DNA of 51,393 bases from Clostridia bacterium (GTDB taxonomy: Bacteria > Bacillota > Clostridia > Oscillospirales > CAG-272), in NCBI GenBank assembly GCA_017441005.1, contig JAFSAM010000074.1, forward strand, positions 1 through 51,393. The letters run 5' to 3'. Positions 31,302 through 41,193 of the stretch are shown piece after piece. The notes under the pieces are model-generated. The model saw nothing but the letters and a program-made list of their open reading frames with translations, made no database searches and had not been told where the DNA came from. The translations under genes were made by a program, and so were the position numbers. The number at the start of each line of letters is the position of its first letter. The first letter of the stretch is position 1.

Positions 31302-32486
31302 TCAGTATTTTCTCCAAACCATCTTGTTTACAACGCCGGTATAGGACTGAATGATCTTAACCACCTTGGTAGAAACGTTTTCTTCGACGTAATCGGGAAC
31401 GGGAAAACCGTATTCACCGTCTACGTTCATGGAAACGGCCGTATCTACCGCCTGAAGAAGGCTGTTTTCATCGATACCCGCAAGAATAAAGCAAGCCTTG
31501 TCAAGCGCCTCGGGTCTTTCAGTGGATGTTCTGATACAAACAGCCGGGAAGGGCTTACCGATGCTTGTGAAGAAGCTGCTTTCTTCCGGAAGAGTGCCTG
31601 AATCGGAAACAACGGCAAATGCATTCATCTGCAGGCAGTTGTAATCGTGGAAGCCGAGGGGCTCGTGCTTGATCACCCTCTTGTCAAGTGTAAAGCCCGA
31701 AACCTCAAGCCTCTTTTTAGATCTGGGATGACAAGAATAAAGAATGGGCATATCGTATTTTTCAGCCATTTTATTGATCGCCCCAAACAGGCTGAGGAAG
31801 TTCTTTTCGGTATCGATATTTTCCTCTCTGTGTGCGGAGAGAAGAATGTATTTACCCTTTTCGAGTCCAAGTCTTGAATGGATATCCGAAGCCTCGATCT
31901 CTTCAAGGTTATTGTGAAGCACCTCTGCCATAGGCGAACCTGTAACGTATACCCTCTCCTTAGGCAGACCGCACTCGTGCAGATACTTTCTTGCATGCTC
32001 GGAGTATGCAAGATTTACGTCGGAAATAATATCGACGATACGGCGGTTTGTCTCTTCGGGCAGACACTCGTCCTTGCAACGGTTACCCGCTTCCATATGG
32101 AAAATCGGAATATGAAGTCTCTTTGCCGCGATGGCGGAAAGACAGGAGTTTGTGTCTCCGAGAATAAGCAATGCATCGGGCTTGATCTGACTCATAAGCT
32201 TGTATGAGCAGTTGATGATGTTTCCGACAGTAGCGCCAAGGTCGTCACCGACAGCATCCATATATACTTCGGGATTGTCCAGCTTAAGATCGCGGAAGAA
32301 GACACCGTTAAGGTTGTAGTCATAGTTCTGACCTGTGTGCGCGAGAATGCAGTCAAAATATGTTCTGCACTTGTTGATGACAGCCGCAAGACGGATGATC
32401 TCGGGTCTTGTGCCTACAATGATCAACAGCTTGAGTTTACCGTTATCTTTAAATTTTACGTCGCTGTAATCGAGTTTTATATCCAT
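31302..32486 (-). CDS. capG: UDP-N-acetylglucosamine 2-epimerase type (UDP-L-FucNAc synthesis)
   Basis: 394 aa. WecB/CapG family signatures: LLIIVGTRPEIIRLAAVI, ILAHTGQNYDYNLNGVFF, FHMEAGNRCKDECLPEETNRRIVD, LSAHREENID and VVSDSGTLPEESSF. With adjacent CapE- and CapF-like genes, the likely reaction is C-2 epimerisation to UDP-N-acetyl-L-fucosamine. AGAGGT precedes the ATG. Confidence 0.92.
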   Translation of the reverse strand: MDIKLDYSDVKFKDNGKLKLLIIVGTRPEIIRLAAVINKCRTYFDCILAHTGQNYDYNLNGVFFRDLKLDNPEVYMDAVGDDLGATVGNIINCSYKLMSQIKPDALLILGDTNSCLSAIAAKRLHIPIFHMEAGNRCKDECLPEETNRRIVDIISDVNLAYSEHARKYLHECGLPKERVYVTGSPMAEVLHNNLEEIEASDIHSRLGLEKGKYILLSAHREENIDTEKNFLSLFGAINKMAEKYDMPILYSCHPRSKKRLEVSGFTLDKRVIKHEPLGFHDYNCLQMNAFAVVSDSGTLPEESSFFTSIGKPFPAVCIRTSTERPEALDKACFILAGIDENSLLQAVDTAVSMNVDGEYGFPVPDYVEENVSTKVVKIIQSYTGVVNKMVWRKY

Positions 32487-32521
32487 TTTTTCGTACCTCT
32501 TAAAATATTATATGATCCGTA

Positions 32522-33718
32522 TCATACGGGCTCAAAGAACGTATCGGGCTTTGAGGGATCAAACTGCTCGTTTGCCCACATTACCGTCACGAGATCTTCT
32601 GTCTCTGAAAGATTGATGATGTTGTGAGTATATCCGGGAAGCATATGGATCGCCTCGATCTTATCTCCCGACACCTCGAAATTCAACACCTCGTCAGAGC
32701 CGATCTTACGCTCCTGAATAAGACCGTGACCGCTCACCACTATGAAAAATTCCCATTTTGTATTGTGCCAATGCTGTCCTTTGGTAATACCGGGCTTTGA
32801 AATATTAACAGATATCTGACCGCACTTTTCACTTTTGATAAGCTCGGTAAAGCTTCCTCTGGCATCAACGTTCATCTTCAGAGGAAAGGCTACCCTTTCT
32901 TTAGGCAAATACGAGAGATAGGTGGAATAGAGTTTTTTCGCAAAGGAATTATATGGGATCTCGGGCATGACCAACGTTTCGGGCTGTTTTTTGAACGAAT
33001 CGAGAAGGTCGACTATTTCGCCGAGAGTCACTTTATGTGTGGTGGGAACGGCACAGAATTTGCCGTCGTCAGCCAATACCGTATTAATGCCGTCAAACGT
33101 GCAACGGTGCTCTTTTCCTTCAAGGGCATCGAGCATTTCGGCAACAAGATCGTCTATATAAAGTAGCTCAAGCTCGACCTTAGGATCATTTACGGTTATG
33201 GGCAGATCGTTTGCAATGTTGTTGCAGAAGGTAGCGACAGCACTGTTGTAGTTTGGTCTGCACCACTTACCGAAAAGATTGGGGAATCTGTAGACAAGCA
33301 CCTTTGCTCCCGTCTCCTCGGCATAGGAAAAGAAGAGATCCTCTCCCGCTTTTTTGCTTCTGCCGTAGTCGCTGTCATATCTGCCGATGAGAGTAGCTTG
33401 AATAGAAGACGACAAAAGCACGGGACACTTATTGTTATATTTTTTCAGAGTTTCAAGCAAGGTAGATGCAAAGCCGAAATTGCCCTGCATAAACTCCTCG
33501 GGATTCTGCGGACGGTTTACCCCCGCAATGTTGAATACAAAGTCCGCATTTTGACAAGCCGTCTCCAAAAGCTCCTTCGGAGAATCGATATCGTAGAGAT
33601 ACATTTCACCGATCTCGAGCGACGGACGGGTCTTATCCTTGCCGTCTTTGATATTTTTCAAAGCCTCGGTAAGATTTTTACCGACAAAGCCCGCAGCTCC
33701 GGTAATAAGTATATTCAT
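32522..33718 (-). CDS. capF: CapF-like bifunctional epimerase/reductase with C-terminal cupin
   Basis: 398 aa. N-terminal SDR Rossmann domain (MNILITGAAGFVGKNLTEAL, then DFVFNIAGVNRP and DYGRSKKAGEDL with the YxxxK pair). The C-terminal cupin domain (about 270-398) has GQHWHNTKWEFFIVVSGHG with metal-binding His. CapF makes UDP-2-acetamido-2,6-dideoxy-L-talose from the CapE product. Its start is 1 nt past the capE stop. Confidence 0.93.
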   Translation of the reverse strand: MNILITGAAGFVGKNLTEALKNIKDGKDKTRPSLEIGEMYLYDIDSPKELLETACQNADFVFNIAGVNRPQNPEEFMQGNFGFASTLLETLKKYNNKCPVLLSSSIQATLIGRYDSDYGRSKKAGEDLFFSYAEETGAKVLVYRFPNLFGKWCRPNYNSAVATFCNNIANDLPITVNDPKVELELLYIDDLVAEMLDALEGKEHRCTFDGINTVLADDGKFCAVPTTHKVTLGEIVDLLDSFKKQPETLVMPEIPYNSFAKKLYSTYLSYLPKERVAFPLKMNVDARGSFTELIKSEKCGQISVNISKPGITKGQHWHNTKWEFFIVVSGHGLIQERKIGSDEVLNFEVSGDKIEAIHMLPGYTHNIINLSETEDLVTVMWANEQFDPSKPDTFFEPV

Positions 33719-33719
33719 A

Positions 33720-34766
33720 TTACTTTCCCGCCTTTGCCAGTTCTTCCTGAATGTAAGCCAAAGATGCGATCTTTGCCTTTGTTTCTTCTACGGTAAGAAG
33801 CGCTGTATTATTTGAATTGAATTCAACCAATGTATTGCGTTCGGTATCGCCCTTCTTGAAATATTTATCATAGTTAAGACCGCGTTTATCGGAGGGGACG
33901 CGATAGAAATCGCCCATATCGATGGCATTTGCGCACTCCTCGTTTGTAAGAAGTGTCTCGTACATTTTTTCGCCGTGACGGATACCGATGACCTTGATGT
34001 TGTTCTTGTCACCGCCAAACAGCTCACATACAGCCTCCGCCTGAGTCTGAATGGTGCAGGCGGGAGCCTTCTGTACAAGAATATCACCCGATACACCGTG
34101 CTCGAATGCAAAGAGCACAAGGTCAACAGCCTCGTCAAGAGACATAATGAAACGTGTCATCGTAGGATCGGTCAACGTAATAGGCTGACCGTTTCTGATC
34201 TGATCGATCCAAAGAGGAATGACAGAGCCGCGAGAGCACATAACGTTTCCGTAACGGGTACAGCAGATCTTTGTTTTCTGCGGATCGACCGTTCTTGCCT
34301 TAGCGACTATGACCTTTTCCATCATAGCCTTGGATGTACCCATAGCATTGACGGGGTATGCCGCCTTATCGGTAGAAAGACATACTATGTTCTTAACGCC
34401 TGAGTCTATTGCAGCATTAAGCACGTTTTCCGTACCGAGTACGTTTGTTTTTACAGCCTCAATGGGGAAAAACTCGCAGGAAGGAACCTGCTTTAATGCA
34501 GCTGCGTGGAAAATATAGTCCACGCCGTGCATAGCGTTTTTGACACTCGCATAGTCGCGAACGTCGCCGATATAGAATTTGATTTTTTCCGCAACCTCGG
34601 GCATTTTTGCCTGAAACTCATGACGCATATCGTCCTGTTTTTTCTCGTCACGCGAAAAGATTCTGATCTCACCGATATCCGTTCTCAAAAATCTGTTGAG
34701 AACCGCGTTACCGAAAGAACCGGTACCGCCCGTAATAAGCAAAGTTTTGTTTGTAAAAAGTCCCAC
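33720..34766 (-). CDS. capE: UDP-GlcNAc 4,6-dehydratase/5-epimerase
   Basis: 348 aa extended SDR enzyme: LLITGGTGSFGNAVLNRFL (NAD site), IFSRDEKKQDDMRHEF, VDYIFHAAALKQVPSCEFFP and CLSTDKAAYPVNAMGTSKAMME. The catalytic Tyr of the usual YxxxK appears here as MGTSK with YPVN upstream, as in CapE/FnlA enzymes. First step of UDP-L-FucNAc synthesis. GTG start with AGGAGG upstream. Confidence 0.93.
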   Translation of the reverse strand: MGLFTNKTLLITGGTGSFGNAVLNRFLRTDIGEIRIFSRDEKKQDDMRHEFQAKMPEVAEKIKFYIGDVRDYASVKNAMHGVDYIFHAAALKQVPSCEFFPIEAVKTNVLGTENVLNAAIDSGVKNIVCLSTDKAAYPVNAMGTSKAMMEKVIVAKARTVDPQKTKICCTRYGNVMCSRGSVIPLWIDQIRNGQPITLTDPTMTRFIMSLDEAVDLVLFAFEHGVSGDILVQKAPACTIQTQAEAVCELFGGDKNNIKVIGIRHGEKMYETLLTNEECANAIDMGDFYRVPSDKRGLNYDKYFKKGDTERNTLVEFNSNNTALLTVEETKAKIASLAYIQEELAKAGK

Positions 34767-34829
34767 TTTTATATCCTCCTGCTTAAATAAAAAGCATTGT
34801 AGTATCCGTCAAATCCATAAGACGGGGAT

Positions 34830-36266
34830 TTATTTGAATTTTAAATTTTTTACTGCCTGAATGATCTTGCTTCTGAGCAAGAAGCAAACTACCAGAATAA
34901 CCGCAATTATTCCGTATCTTACAAAAATGAAGTCATAAACGAGAGTGCTGAGCACCGCTACCGCAATTACCACCACCGACAGAATGCCGATGTATCTCAT
35001 ATTATAGACCTCTTCCTTGACCACCTTTCTCATTGCGATGTAATCGAGAGAGGCCTGAACGAAATAGGATATGAGTGTAGCGTAACCTGCCGCGAGATAA
35101 CCGAAGGTAGAGATAAGTAAATATCCGAGAACAAGGTTTATCGCCACAGAAGTAACACTGGCATACATAACGTATCTCGGTTTCTTGTGGTAGTAAACTA
35201 TGTTGGCGTATATAAAATACTGCACCTGGAAGAACACACCGCCTATGATCGACGGAATAATATAGATCGCTTCCCTGTATTCCGGAGGAGCCATTATGGC
35301 AACCACCTCGGGAGCAAACATCATAACACCCACGCAAACCGTTGCAAGCATGGTAAGGATGGGCGACATTACCTTCGAAATACTCTTGTAGTCATTCTCT
35401 TTGCACTTTTCGTATGTATATGGCACAAGGGATGAGTTGATCGAATTCCAGAAGATGGTGACCAAAACCGCCACCGAGTGAACAACGTTGTAGTAAGCGA
35501 CCTCAGACTCTCCAACTATTTTTTCGATCAAAAGCTTGTTTGAGCTTCCGAGCAAGAACGTGGACAAATAGTGCGGAATAAGGGGAATGTTGAACAAAAG
35601 TGCCGCCTTCCAGTAGGAAGTATTGATCTTCCATTTATTTCTGAAGGCAAGATAGAAATAGAATCCGAGATAGATCGCTATAAGGGTAAGCTCCGCACCG
35701 AACAGACGTGCATAGAGCTTGTTTTGATCGGAAAAATGAATACACAAGATCGCGACGGTGGGGGAGGCGAATGCACAGAACACAGTCCAAAGTACTGTCG
35801 ACTTATATTTCCATTCGTAACGCTGTTTGACCGTCCAGAACTTATATGCCGGCTGGACAAAAAACAGACCGCACATAAGCAATACCAAGGGGAGATCCAT
35901 ATTGAGGAATCCACCGATAAAGGGATAGAGAGCGACGATGATCAAGGTGAATCCCGCTGTTATAATATTGCTGAGTATAAGCATCGAAAACGAGTAGTCG
36001 TCCCTTTGGTCAGGATAATCGACCATACCGTTGTTGAAGACGCCGTATGACAGACAGAACATCGCGATTATTCCGAAAAGGTCCACCCAGGTCAAAAACA
36101 CGCTTGCCTGACCGACGATATCCGAGGGCAGCATTCGTGTATATATAGGTGTTACTATGTAGCCGATACCGCTGGTAATTATGTTAGCCAGAAAGAAAGC
36201 GACCGAAACCTTTACACCCTTGGGCAAATTTCTCAGCTTATTGAGTAACTTTGACAATTTATCCAT
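34830..36266 (-). CDS. wzx: Polysaccharide flippase (Wzx / MATE-like)
   Basis: 478-aa integral membrane protein with about 12-14 hydrophobic helices. The N-terminus KVSVAFFLANIITSGIGYIVTPIYTRMLP is the hallmark of Wzx/RfbX flippases. It moves undecaprenyl-linked repeat units across the membrane for Wzy polymerisation. Overlaps the licD 3' end by 8 nt. A 63-nt gap to capE contains a small CCGTC/GACGG hairpin. Confidence 0.92.
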   Translation of the reverse strand: MDKLSKLLNKLRNLPKGVKVSVAFFLANIITSGIGYIVTPIYTRMLPSDIVGQASVFLTWVDLFGIIAMFCLSYGVFNNGMVDYPDQRDDYSFSMLILSNIITAGFTLIIVALYPFIGGFLNMDLPLVLLMCGLFFVQPAYKFWTVKQRYEWKYKSTVLWTVFCAFASPTVAILCIHFSDQNKLYARLFGAELTLIAIYLGFYFYLAFRNKWKINTSYWKAALLFNIPLIPHYLSTFLLGSSNKLLIEKIVGESEVAYYNVVHSVAVLVTIFWNSINSSLVPYTYEKCKENDYKSISKVMSPILTMLATVCVGVMMFAPEVVAIMAPPEYREAIYIIPSIIGGVFFQVQYFIYANIVYYHKKPRYVMYASVTSVAINLVLGYLLISTFGYLAAGYATLISYFVQASLDYIAMRKVVKEEVYNMRYIGILSVVVIAVAVLSTLVYDFIFVRYGIIAVILVVCFLLRSKIIQAVKNLKFK

Positions 36267-37110
36267 TCACCTCATTCCGATCTTCGCTTTTTTCCGCGTA
36301 GGGGCCAAGATCAACGCGAATGGGATTGTGAGTAACCCTTTTTTCAACCGGCGGAGGAGTCATATAGCTTTCGCCGTATATCTGACAAAGAACGTTGTGG
36401 TAATTATTCGGAACACAAAAATCCTTACCTTCAAAGGGAATCCTCTGCGGAGGGAACAGATCTTTTTCGGAAAAGGTCTGTTTGATTTGACCGTAACAAC
36501 CCGAATATTCCACAAGATACTCCGCTTTTTTCTTTGAGCATCCCTTTTTGATGCACTCTTGCATTCTGTAAAGCGCATTGACTGTAAAGGGTCTTAACAT
36601 CCAATAAAACAATTTGATCGAAAGCGAGCTGCCCTTCAAGGGGTTCCACCCCTGTCTGATGCTCTTTACCGTGTTTATGGCACCGACCAAAGAGAATTTC
36701 GCTCTCTGGGAAAACGATGTCTTTTTCTTGGCTTTGTCGAGACAGAAGACGTCTATCCAGATTCCCTCGGAGATCATTTCCCTGTTGTCTGCTCTTTGGA
36801 GAAACACAGTATCCTTAAGCCGCACCTTTGTAATCGCTATGGGATAGTTTTTATCGGTCTTCAAATAATGGAGCAAAAATTTTTCATCAAGCTCTTTTGG
36901 GCAAACCTCCAAAAACTTTTCATAGTCCGCACGCGGCATAAAGATATCGACGTCGTCGTCCCACGGAATAAAGCCCGAATGACGGACAGCACCGATGAGA
37001 GTGCCGTACCCCAAAACGTAACTTAGGTCATATTTTTTACAAATTCTGTCGACCTCTTCAAGAATCATGAGCTCTAATAATTGAACCTTTCTCAAAAGCT
37101 CTTTATCCAT
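36259..37110 (-). CDS. LicD-family phosphotransferase
   Basis: 283 aa. The LicD signature YVLGYGTLIGAVRHSGFIPW, then DDDVDIFMPRADYEKF, is intact. LicD proteins transfer phosphocholine or related phospho-alcohols from a CDP donor onto glycans. The operon also encodes a LicC/TagD-like fusion that could make such a donor. Overlaps the preceding GT2 gene by 8 nt and wzx by 8 nt. Confidence 0.92.
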   Translation of the reverse strand: MDKELLRKVQLLELMILEEVDRICKKYDLSYVLGYGTLIGAVRHSGFIPWDDDVDIFMPRADYEKFLEVCPKELDEKFLLHYLKTDKNYPIAITKVRLKDTVFLQRADNREMISEGIWIDVFCLDKAKKKTSFSQRAKFSLVGAINTVKSIRQGWNPLKGSSLSIKLFYWMLRPFTVNALYRMQECIKKGCSKKKAEYLVEYSGCYGQIKQTFSEKDLFPPQRIPFEGKDFCVPNNYHNVLCQIYGESYMTPPPVEKRVTHNPIRVDLGPYAEKSEDRNEVNG

Positions 37111-38065
37111 TTTTCAAACCTCTTCTCATAATTCTTATGTAGACCCAAGCACAGTGCTTGATCAAAAACAGCTTAAATTTCTCTTTTTTGGGCAAATAAT
37201 CGATAGGTTTACAGTGTTTACGGATATCTTTAACCATATCTTTGATTTCTTTTTCGTATTTCTTGTGTCCTGCCCTTATAAGCAAATTCAAAAACGAAAT
37301 ACTGTGACGTGTGTACACCGCATTTATCAGTTTTTTATTATCCGGATACGTTTCATTGAGAGTTTTTACCTTTTCATCACGGAAATATAAAATATCATAA
37401 TACTTTTCGGAAAACTCGCTGTGACTTGCCGAACCAGCACGGTAGAGATAATTATAAACTTCATTATTTATCTCAACGATTTTTGTACAATTTTTCAAAG
37501 ATTCAAAAACGAAAAAACCGTCCTCATTTATCTTTTTGCCAACCTTAAAACGAACTCCGTCTATAGCTTTTTTATCATACAGCTTTGCCCAAGCGGAATC
37601 ATAAATATACTGAGGTATTCTTTTTAGAATATTTTCTTTTCCTTCAGAAACAATATCATTTGAAATCTCAAAAAAAGGCATAAATTTACCGTTGCTTAAT
37701 TCTACCGCTGCATTTCCAATCACAATGTTTGCCGAATATTCTTTTATTTTTGTGTGTAATATCTCAATGGCATTTGCAGGTATCGTGTCATCGGAGTCAA
37801 CAAAGCAAACATAATCCCCGGTCGCATTATCGAGTCCTGTATTTCTTGCGGCACAAACTCCGCCATTTGGTTGATGAATAACTTTAAAATTCGAATATTT
37901 ATCACTGTATTCATCGCAAATTTTTCCAGAACTATCTTTCGATCCATCATCCACACATACAATCTCGATTTCTTTATACGTTTGGTTTACCAGCGAATCG
38001 AGACAATCCCTAAGAAATTTTTCAGAATTATAAATTGGAATTATGATGCTGACACAATCTGCCAT
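37103..38065 (-). CDS. Glycosyltransferase family 2
   Basis: 320 aa, GT-A fold: VSIIIPIYNSEKFLRDCLDS, EIVCVDDGSKDSSG, GVCAARNTGLDNATGDYVCF and VDSDD (DxD metal site). The ATG at 38065 is 8 nt after GGAGG and begins at the domain; the longer frame overlaps wzy. It adds one sugar of the repeat unit; donor unknown. The sequence is more AT-rich than its neighbours. Confidence 0.92.
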   Translation of the reverse strand: MADCVSIIIPIYNSEKFLRDCLDSLVNQTYKEIEIVCVDDGSKDSSGKICDEYSDKYSNFKVIHQPNGGVCAARNTGLDNATGDYVCFVDSDDTIPANAIEILHTKIKEYSANIVIGNAAVELSNGKFMPFFEISNDIVSEGKENILKRIPQYIYDSAWAKLYDKKAIDGVRFKVGKKINEDGFFVFESLKNCTKIVEINNEVYNYLYRAGSASHSEFSEKYYDILYFRDEKVKTLNETYPDNKKLINAVYTRHSISFLNLLIRAGHKKYEKEIKDMVKDIRKHCKPIDYLPKKEKFKLFLIKHCAWVYIRIMRRGLKNG

Positions 38066-38105
38066 TTGCAAAGTCCTCCGTGTTATTATAGTTTTTTTTA
38101 AGATG

Positions 38106-39293
38106 TTAATTCGACTTCTTCTGTATCCCGTTGACAAGCAGCATCATAATCGGTGCTACAAACAGAAAACTGTAGTCAAAGGCACCGACAAAAAGCGTAG
38201 CTTCATAAGCCATATGCCAAAACATAGCACAGAAGATTGGAGCGATCAAACGTATTGCACCGTCCGAAGCTTTTTTGAAAACATACTGAACGGTTAAGTA
38301 GAACAAAACAAGGCACATTACGGATACGACAAGTGAATATTTCCAGGAAATCTCCAGAAATACGTTATGACACTTCAAGCCCTCGCCGTAATAGGCAAGA
38401 TCGTGCACAGGTACGTCCTGACCGATATGCACCCCGAAAACATTGGCGCTGATCAATTCGAGCGCATTCCTCCAAACTACTTCTCTTCCCGTTTCGATTC
38501 CTTCGCCAAACACCTTGAAATCGGGACCTACCAACTCTATCAACCCCGTCATGATAATGGGAAAAATAAATGCAAGTACAAGAAACGTGATCACTATTAT
38601 TTTCAGCGTTCTTCTGCTCAACTTCGAGAGGAACAAAAAGGCAATCATAATTACCATAGAAATAATTACGGTACGGCTTTCAGTTTTGATCGCCGCATAA
38701 GCCAGCCCTAACAGAAGCAGGTCATAAAACAGCTTCAAATTACGTGACTTCTCGCCTTTTTTGAATCTGTAAACGTAAACGTTCACAAAATAACAGAGCA
38801 AAAGCGCTGCACTTTGGTTAGGGTTTTCAGTATAATAAACAAGTTCTCCATCAACGTAACTCTTACCCATATACATCCCGAGAATAAACGAAATGCTTGA
38901 CACGATTACGTATATCTTAAATATTTTTTCCATTTGTCCGACAAACGCATTGTCCATAAACAGCATGGAAAGAAACAGCAAAGACATAAGGAAAGGCAAG
39001 ATGCTCATTAAATAAGCGGAAAACTTGCTGCCCAAAAGCAGTGCCATAATCAATATTATCGCCGTCACATAAATATTTATCACTTTTATCTTTCCTTCAA
39101 AAACAAAGTGAAGGAAAAACGCACCGAAAAACACCACAAAGGATAAGGCAAACAGCATCGATGCTATAGGGTTTAAGCCAAAAAAGATCAAAGATACCTG
39201 CCTGAGCATCATTACCATCACAAAGGCAATAAATACAAGTCCCACAAGACCGACCTTTTTGTTTTCGCGCACACTTTTTTCGTTATAGTTCAT
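38106..39293 (-). CDS. wzy: O-antigen/polysaccharide polymerase (Wzy-like)
   Basis: 395-aa membrane protein with about 11-12 hydrophobic helices. TESRTVIISMVIMIAFLFLS resembles the Wzy_C region, and the large outside loop (about 280-330) contains LKCHNVFLEISWKYS, the H-N signature of Wzy/WaaL enzymes. Predicted to polymerise lipid-linked repeats after Wzx export. Confidence 0.85.
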   Translation of the reverse strand: MNYNEKSVRENKKVGLVGLVFIAFVMVMMLRQVSLIFFGLNPIASMLFALSFVVFFGAFFLHFVFEGKIKVINIYVTAIILIMALLLGSKFSAYLMSILPFLMSLLFLSMLFMDNAFVGQMEKIFKIYVIVSSISFILGMYMGKSYVDGELVYYTENPNQSAALLLCYFVNVYVYRFKKGEKSRNLKLFYDLLLLGLAYAAIKTESRTVIISMVIMIAFLFLSKLSRRTLKIIVITFLVLAFIFPIIMTGLIELVGPDFKVFGEGIETGREVVWRNALELISANVFGVHIGQDVPVHDLAYYGEGLKCHNVFLEISWKYSLVVSVMCLVLFYLTVQYVFKKASDGAIRLIAPIFCAMFWHMAYEATLFVGAFDYSFLFVAPIMMLLVNGIQKKSN

Positions 39294-39330
39294 AATTTTC
39301 CCATAAAGCCGAAACCGGCAACCAATTTAT

Positions 39331-41145
39331 TTATAATTGCTTTTTCAAAAAAGCAGTTGTTTCTTTTTGGATCTCGACAAACCTCTCGTTTACGGCCTTT
39401 TTCATAGCGACAAGCATATCGTCGTCTTTTGTTTTGCCCGCAAGATTGTGCCTTTCGAGCTTATCTTTTTCGAGATCAAAAACGCAGAACGGTTTATCAA
39501 CATCAAACTCTTTTGCAATAGAATTTTTATATGCAACGGAGTATTTACCGTTTCTGATACAAAGCCATACTTCCCTTTCGAGCATATCGGGCACTCCACC
39601 GCCCATATACTCGGAAATGACCCATTTCCTTCCCGAATCCTCCAAAAGCGATACACCGCTGAATGAAGAGGGACGCTCTATCCGAAGGACGTCGCAAAGG
39701 GTGGGCATAACGTCGTCGGAGCTGTAAAGTCCGTTATACTGTCCGATCAAATCTTTGTCGATGTTCTTTCCCCAGATCAACAGAGGAATATTGTAATTCT
39801 CTTTATAGAACGTGTTGACCACACTGTTTCTGACGGGAGAAGAAAAATACGATGTACCGTGATCCGACACCAATACTATGGTGGTATTGTCGAGAATACC
39901 GCGTTTTTCAAGCTCGGAATAAAGCTTTTTTACGTAGAAATCAACGTATCTGAGCGAAAGCATATACATCAAATTTCCCGAAAACTTTTTTCCGCATTCT
40001 TTGACAAGGGGAGAAAGATACTCAAGCTCCTCTTTGACAAGCTCTCCGTCAAAAGAATCAAAGGAAAAGAAGGAGATGTTGTGATGAGGCTCAAGCGTAT
40101 GCAAGGATGCATAAAAAGGCTTGCTTTCATTATCGGAATCGATCGTATTTAATAGGGCGGTTATCTGCGAATTAAGGGAAGCTATGTTCTGCCAGCCCGA
40201 CTTCAAAGCCCTCTTTTTCATCAATGAGCCGTATCTCAAAAGCATACCGTAATTTACGATATATCTCAGCTGATCTCTGTCTCTGCCCGTAGCGTATCCG
40301 AAAATATTCTTAAAAAATTCTTTTATACTGAAATCGGTATTAAAGAGATTGCGTCTGAAATTGGTCTTATTCGCCTCTTTGAAAAAGGCTTTATTATTTT
40401 CAAAAACGCTTTTGATAAATTCGATATTATCATTTGTTCCGAAATCGTATTCGTTTATTTGAGCGATCGGGTGATCCATTCCCTTTTCGAGAAGACCGTC
40501 AATATATTTCTTTGGCTCCTGCCTAAATTCATCGTATTGCTTAAGCAAGTGTTCTTTCCCGTTGTAATCCGCGTCACGCGTCTTGAAACGGGTTACGATC
40601 TGCCCGGAGCATTTTTTGCTTTCAATGTCGTTATAGAAGCTTATCCAACAGCCGAAAACCAGCTCCATACACTCTTCCATCAGGGCATATTCTTTGTCCG
40701 ACAGCTCGCCTTTTGCCTTCTTCTTTGCATAGTATTCGAGCTTACCGCCCCACACGCTCGAATATTTGAATCCGCCCGTGTATATGGGATGGTCGATGTG
40801 TTTTTCTATTTCGGAGCCAAGCAAATAGTATGGATAATACAGACCGACCGTCTTGTATCCGTTTTCTTTAAAAAGCTTAAAGTGATTATTTTCTGTCGAA
40901 TTAAGTCCAAAGTAGTAGCCGTAGCTGTCAAGAGGCTTTGTACTGCAGTAAAGCGCTTTTGATGCGACATCGGTAAAAGGACCGTATGAGTAGAGGTTCG
41001 GTGCGAATATCGCATTTTCTTTCAGACTGTCAATAAAGGGTGTCGCACTTATTGCAGTCTTTCGGTCACCGAGACACTCGCTGAATATCGAGTCGATAAG
41101 CAGCACTATCACGTTATTCTTTTGCTTCATATTATCGATCAACAA
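39331..41145 (-). CDS. Large sulfatase-fold protein (soluble)
   Basis: 604 aa, alkaline phosphatase superfamily. N-terminal VIVLLIDSIFSECLGD (metal Asp), LYSYGPFTDVASKALYCST (Thr nucleophile candidate), LHTLEPHHNISFF, and VLVSDHGTSYFSS (D-H-G metal site). No membrane anchor or signal. A central helical insertion (about 140-330) is unlike simple sulfatases. The start is uncertain: TTG at 41145 follows AAAGGGAA, or ATG at 41130 without a ribosome site. Probably a phosphotransferase or phosphodiesterase acting on the polysaccharide precursor. Confidence 0.75.
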   Translation of the reverse strand: MLIDNMKQKNNVIVLLIDSIFSECLGDRKTAISATPFIDSLKENAIFAPNLYSYGPFTDVASKALYCSTKPLDSYGYYFGLNSTENNHFKLFKENGYKTVGLYYPYYLLGSEIEKHIDHPIYTGGFKYSSVWGGKLEYYAKKKAKGELSDKEYALMEECMELVFGCWISFYNDIESKKCSGQIVTRFKTRDADYNGKEHLLKQYDEFRQEPKKYIDGLLEKGMDHPIAQINEYDFGTNDNIEFIKSVFENNKAFFKEANKTNFRRNLFNTDFSIKEFFKNIFGYATGRDRDQLRYIVNYGMLLRYGSLMKKRALKSGWQNIASLNSQITALLNTIDSDNESKPFYASLHTLEPHHNISFFSFDSFDGELVKEELEYLSPLVKECGKKFSGNLMYMLSLRYVDFYVKKLYSELEKRGILDNTTIVLVSDHGTSYFSSPVRNSVVNTFYKENYNIPLLIWGKNIDKDLIGQYNGLYSSDDVMPTLCDVLRIERPSSFSGVSLLEDSGRKWVISEYMGGGVPDMLEREVWLCIRNGKYSVAYKNSIAKEFDVDKPFCVFDLEKDKLERHNLAGKTKDDDMLVAMKKAVNERFVEIQKETTAFLKKQL

Positions 41146-41193
41146 ATGCGTTCCCTTTCATAAGATTTTGTGTCTTTCAAAAAGACTTTTGAA

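Noticed and set aside
34767..34829. Internal terminator between wzx and capE
   Set aside because: The CCGTC/GACGG hairpin on the minus strand is short and has no T-run, so the operon probably continues.
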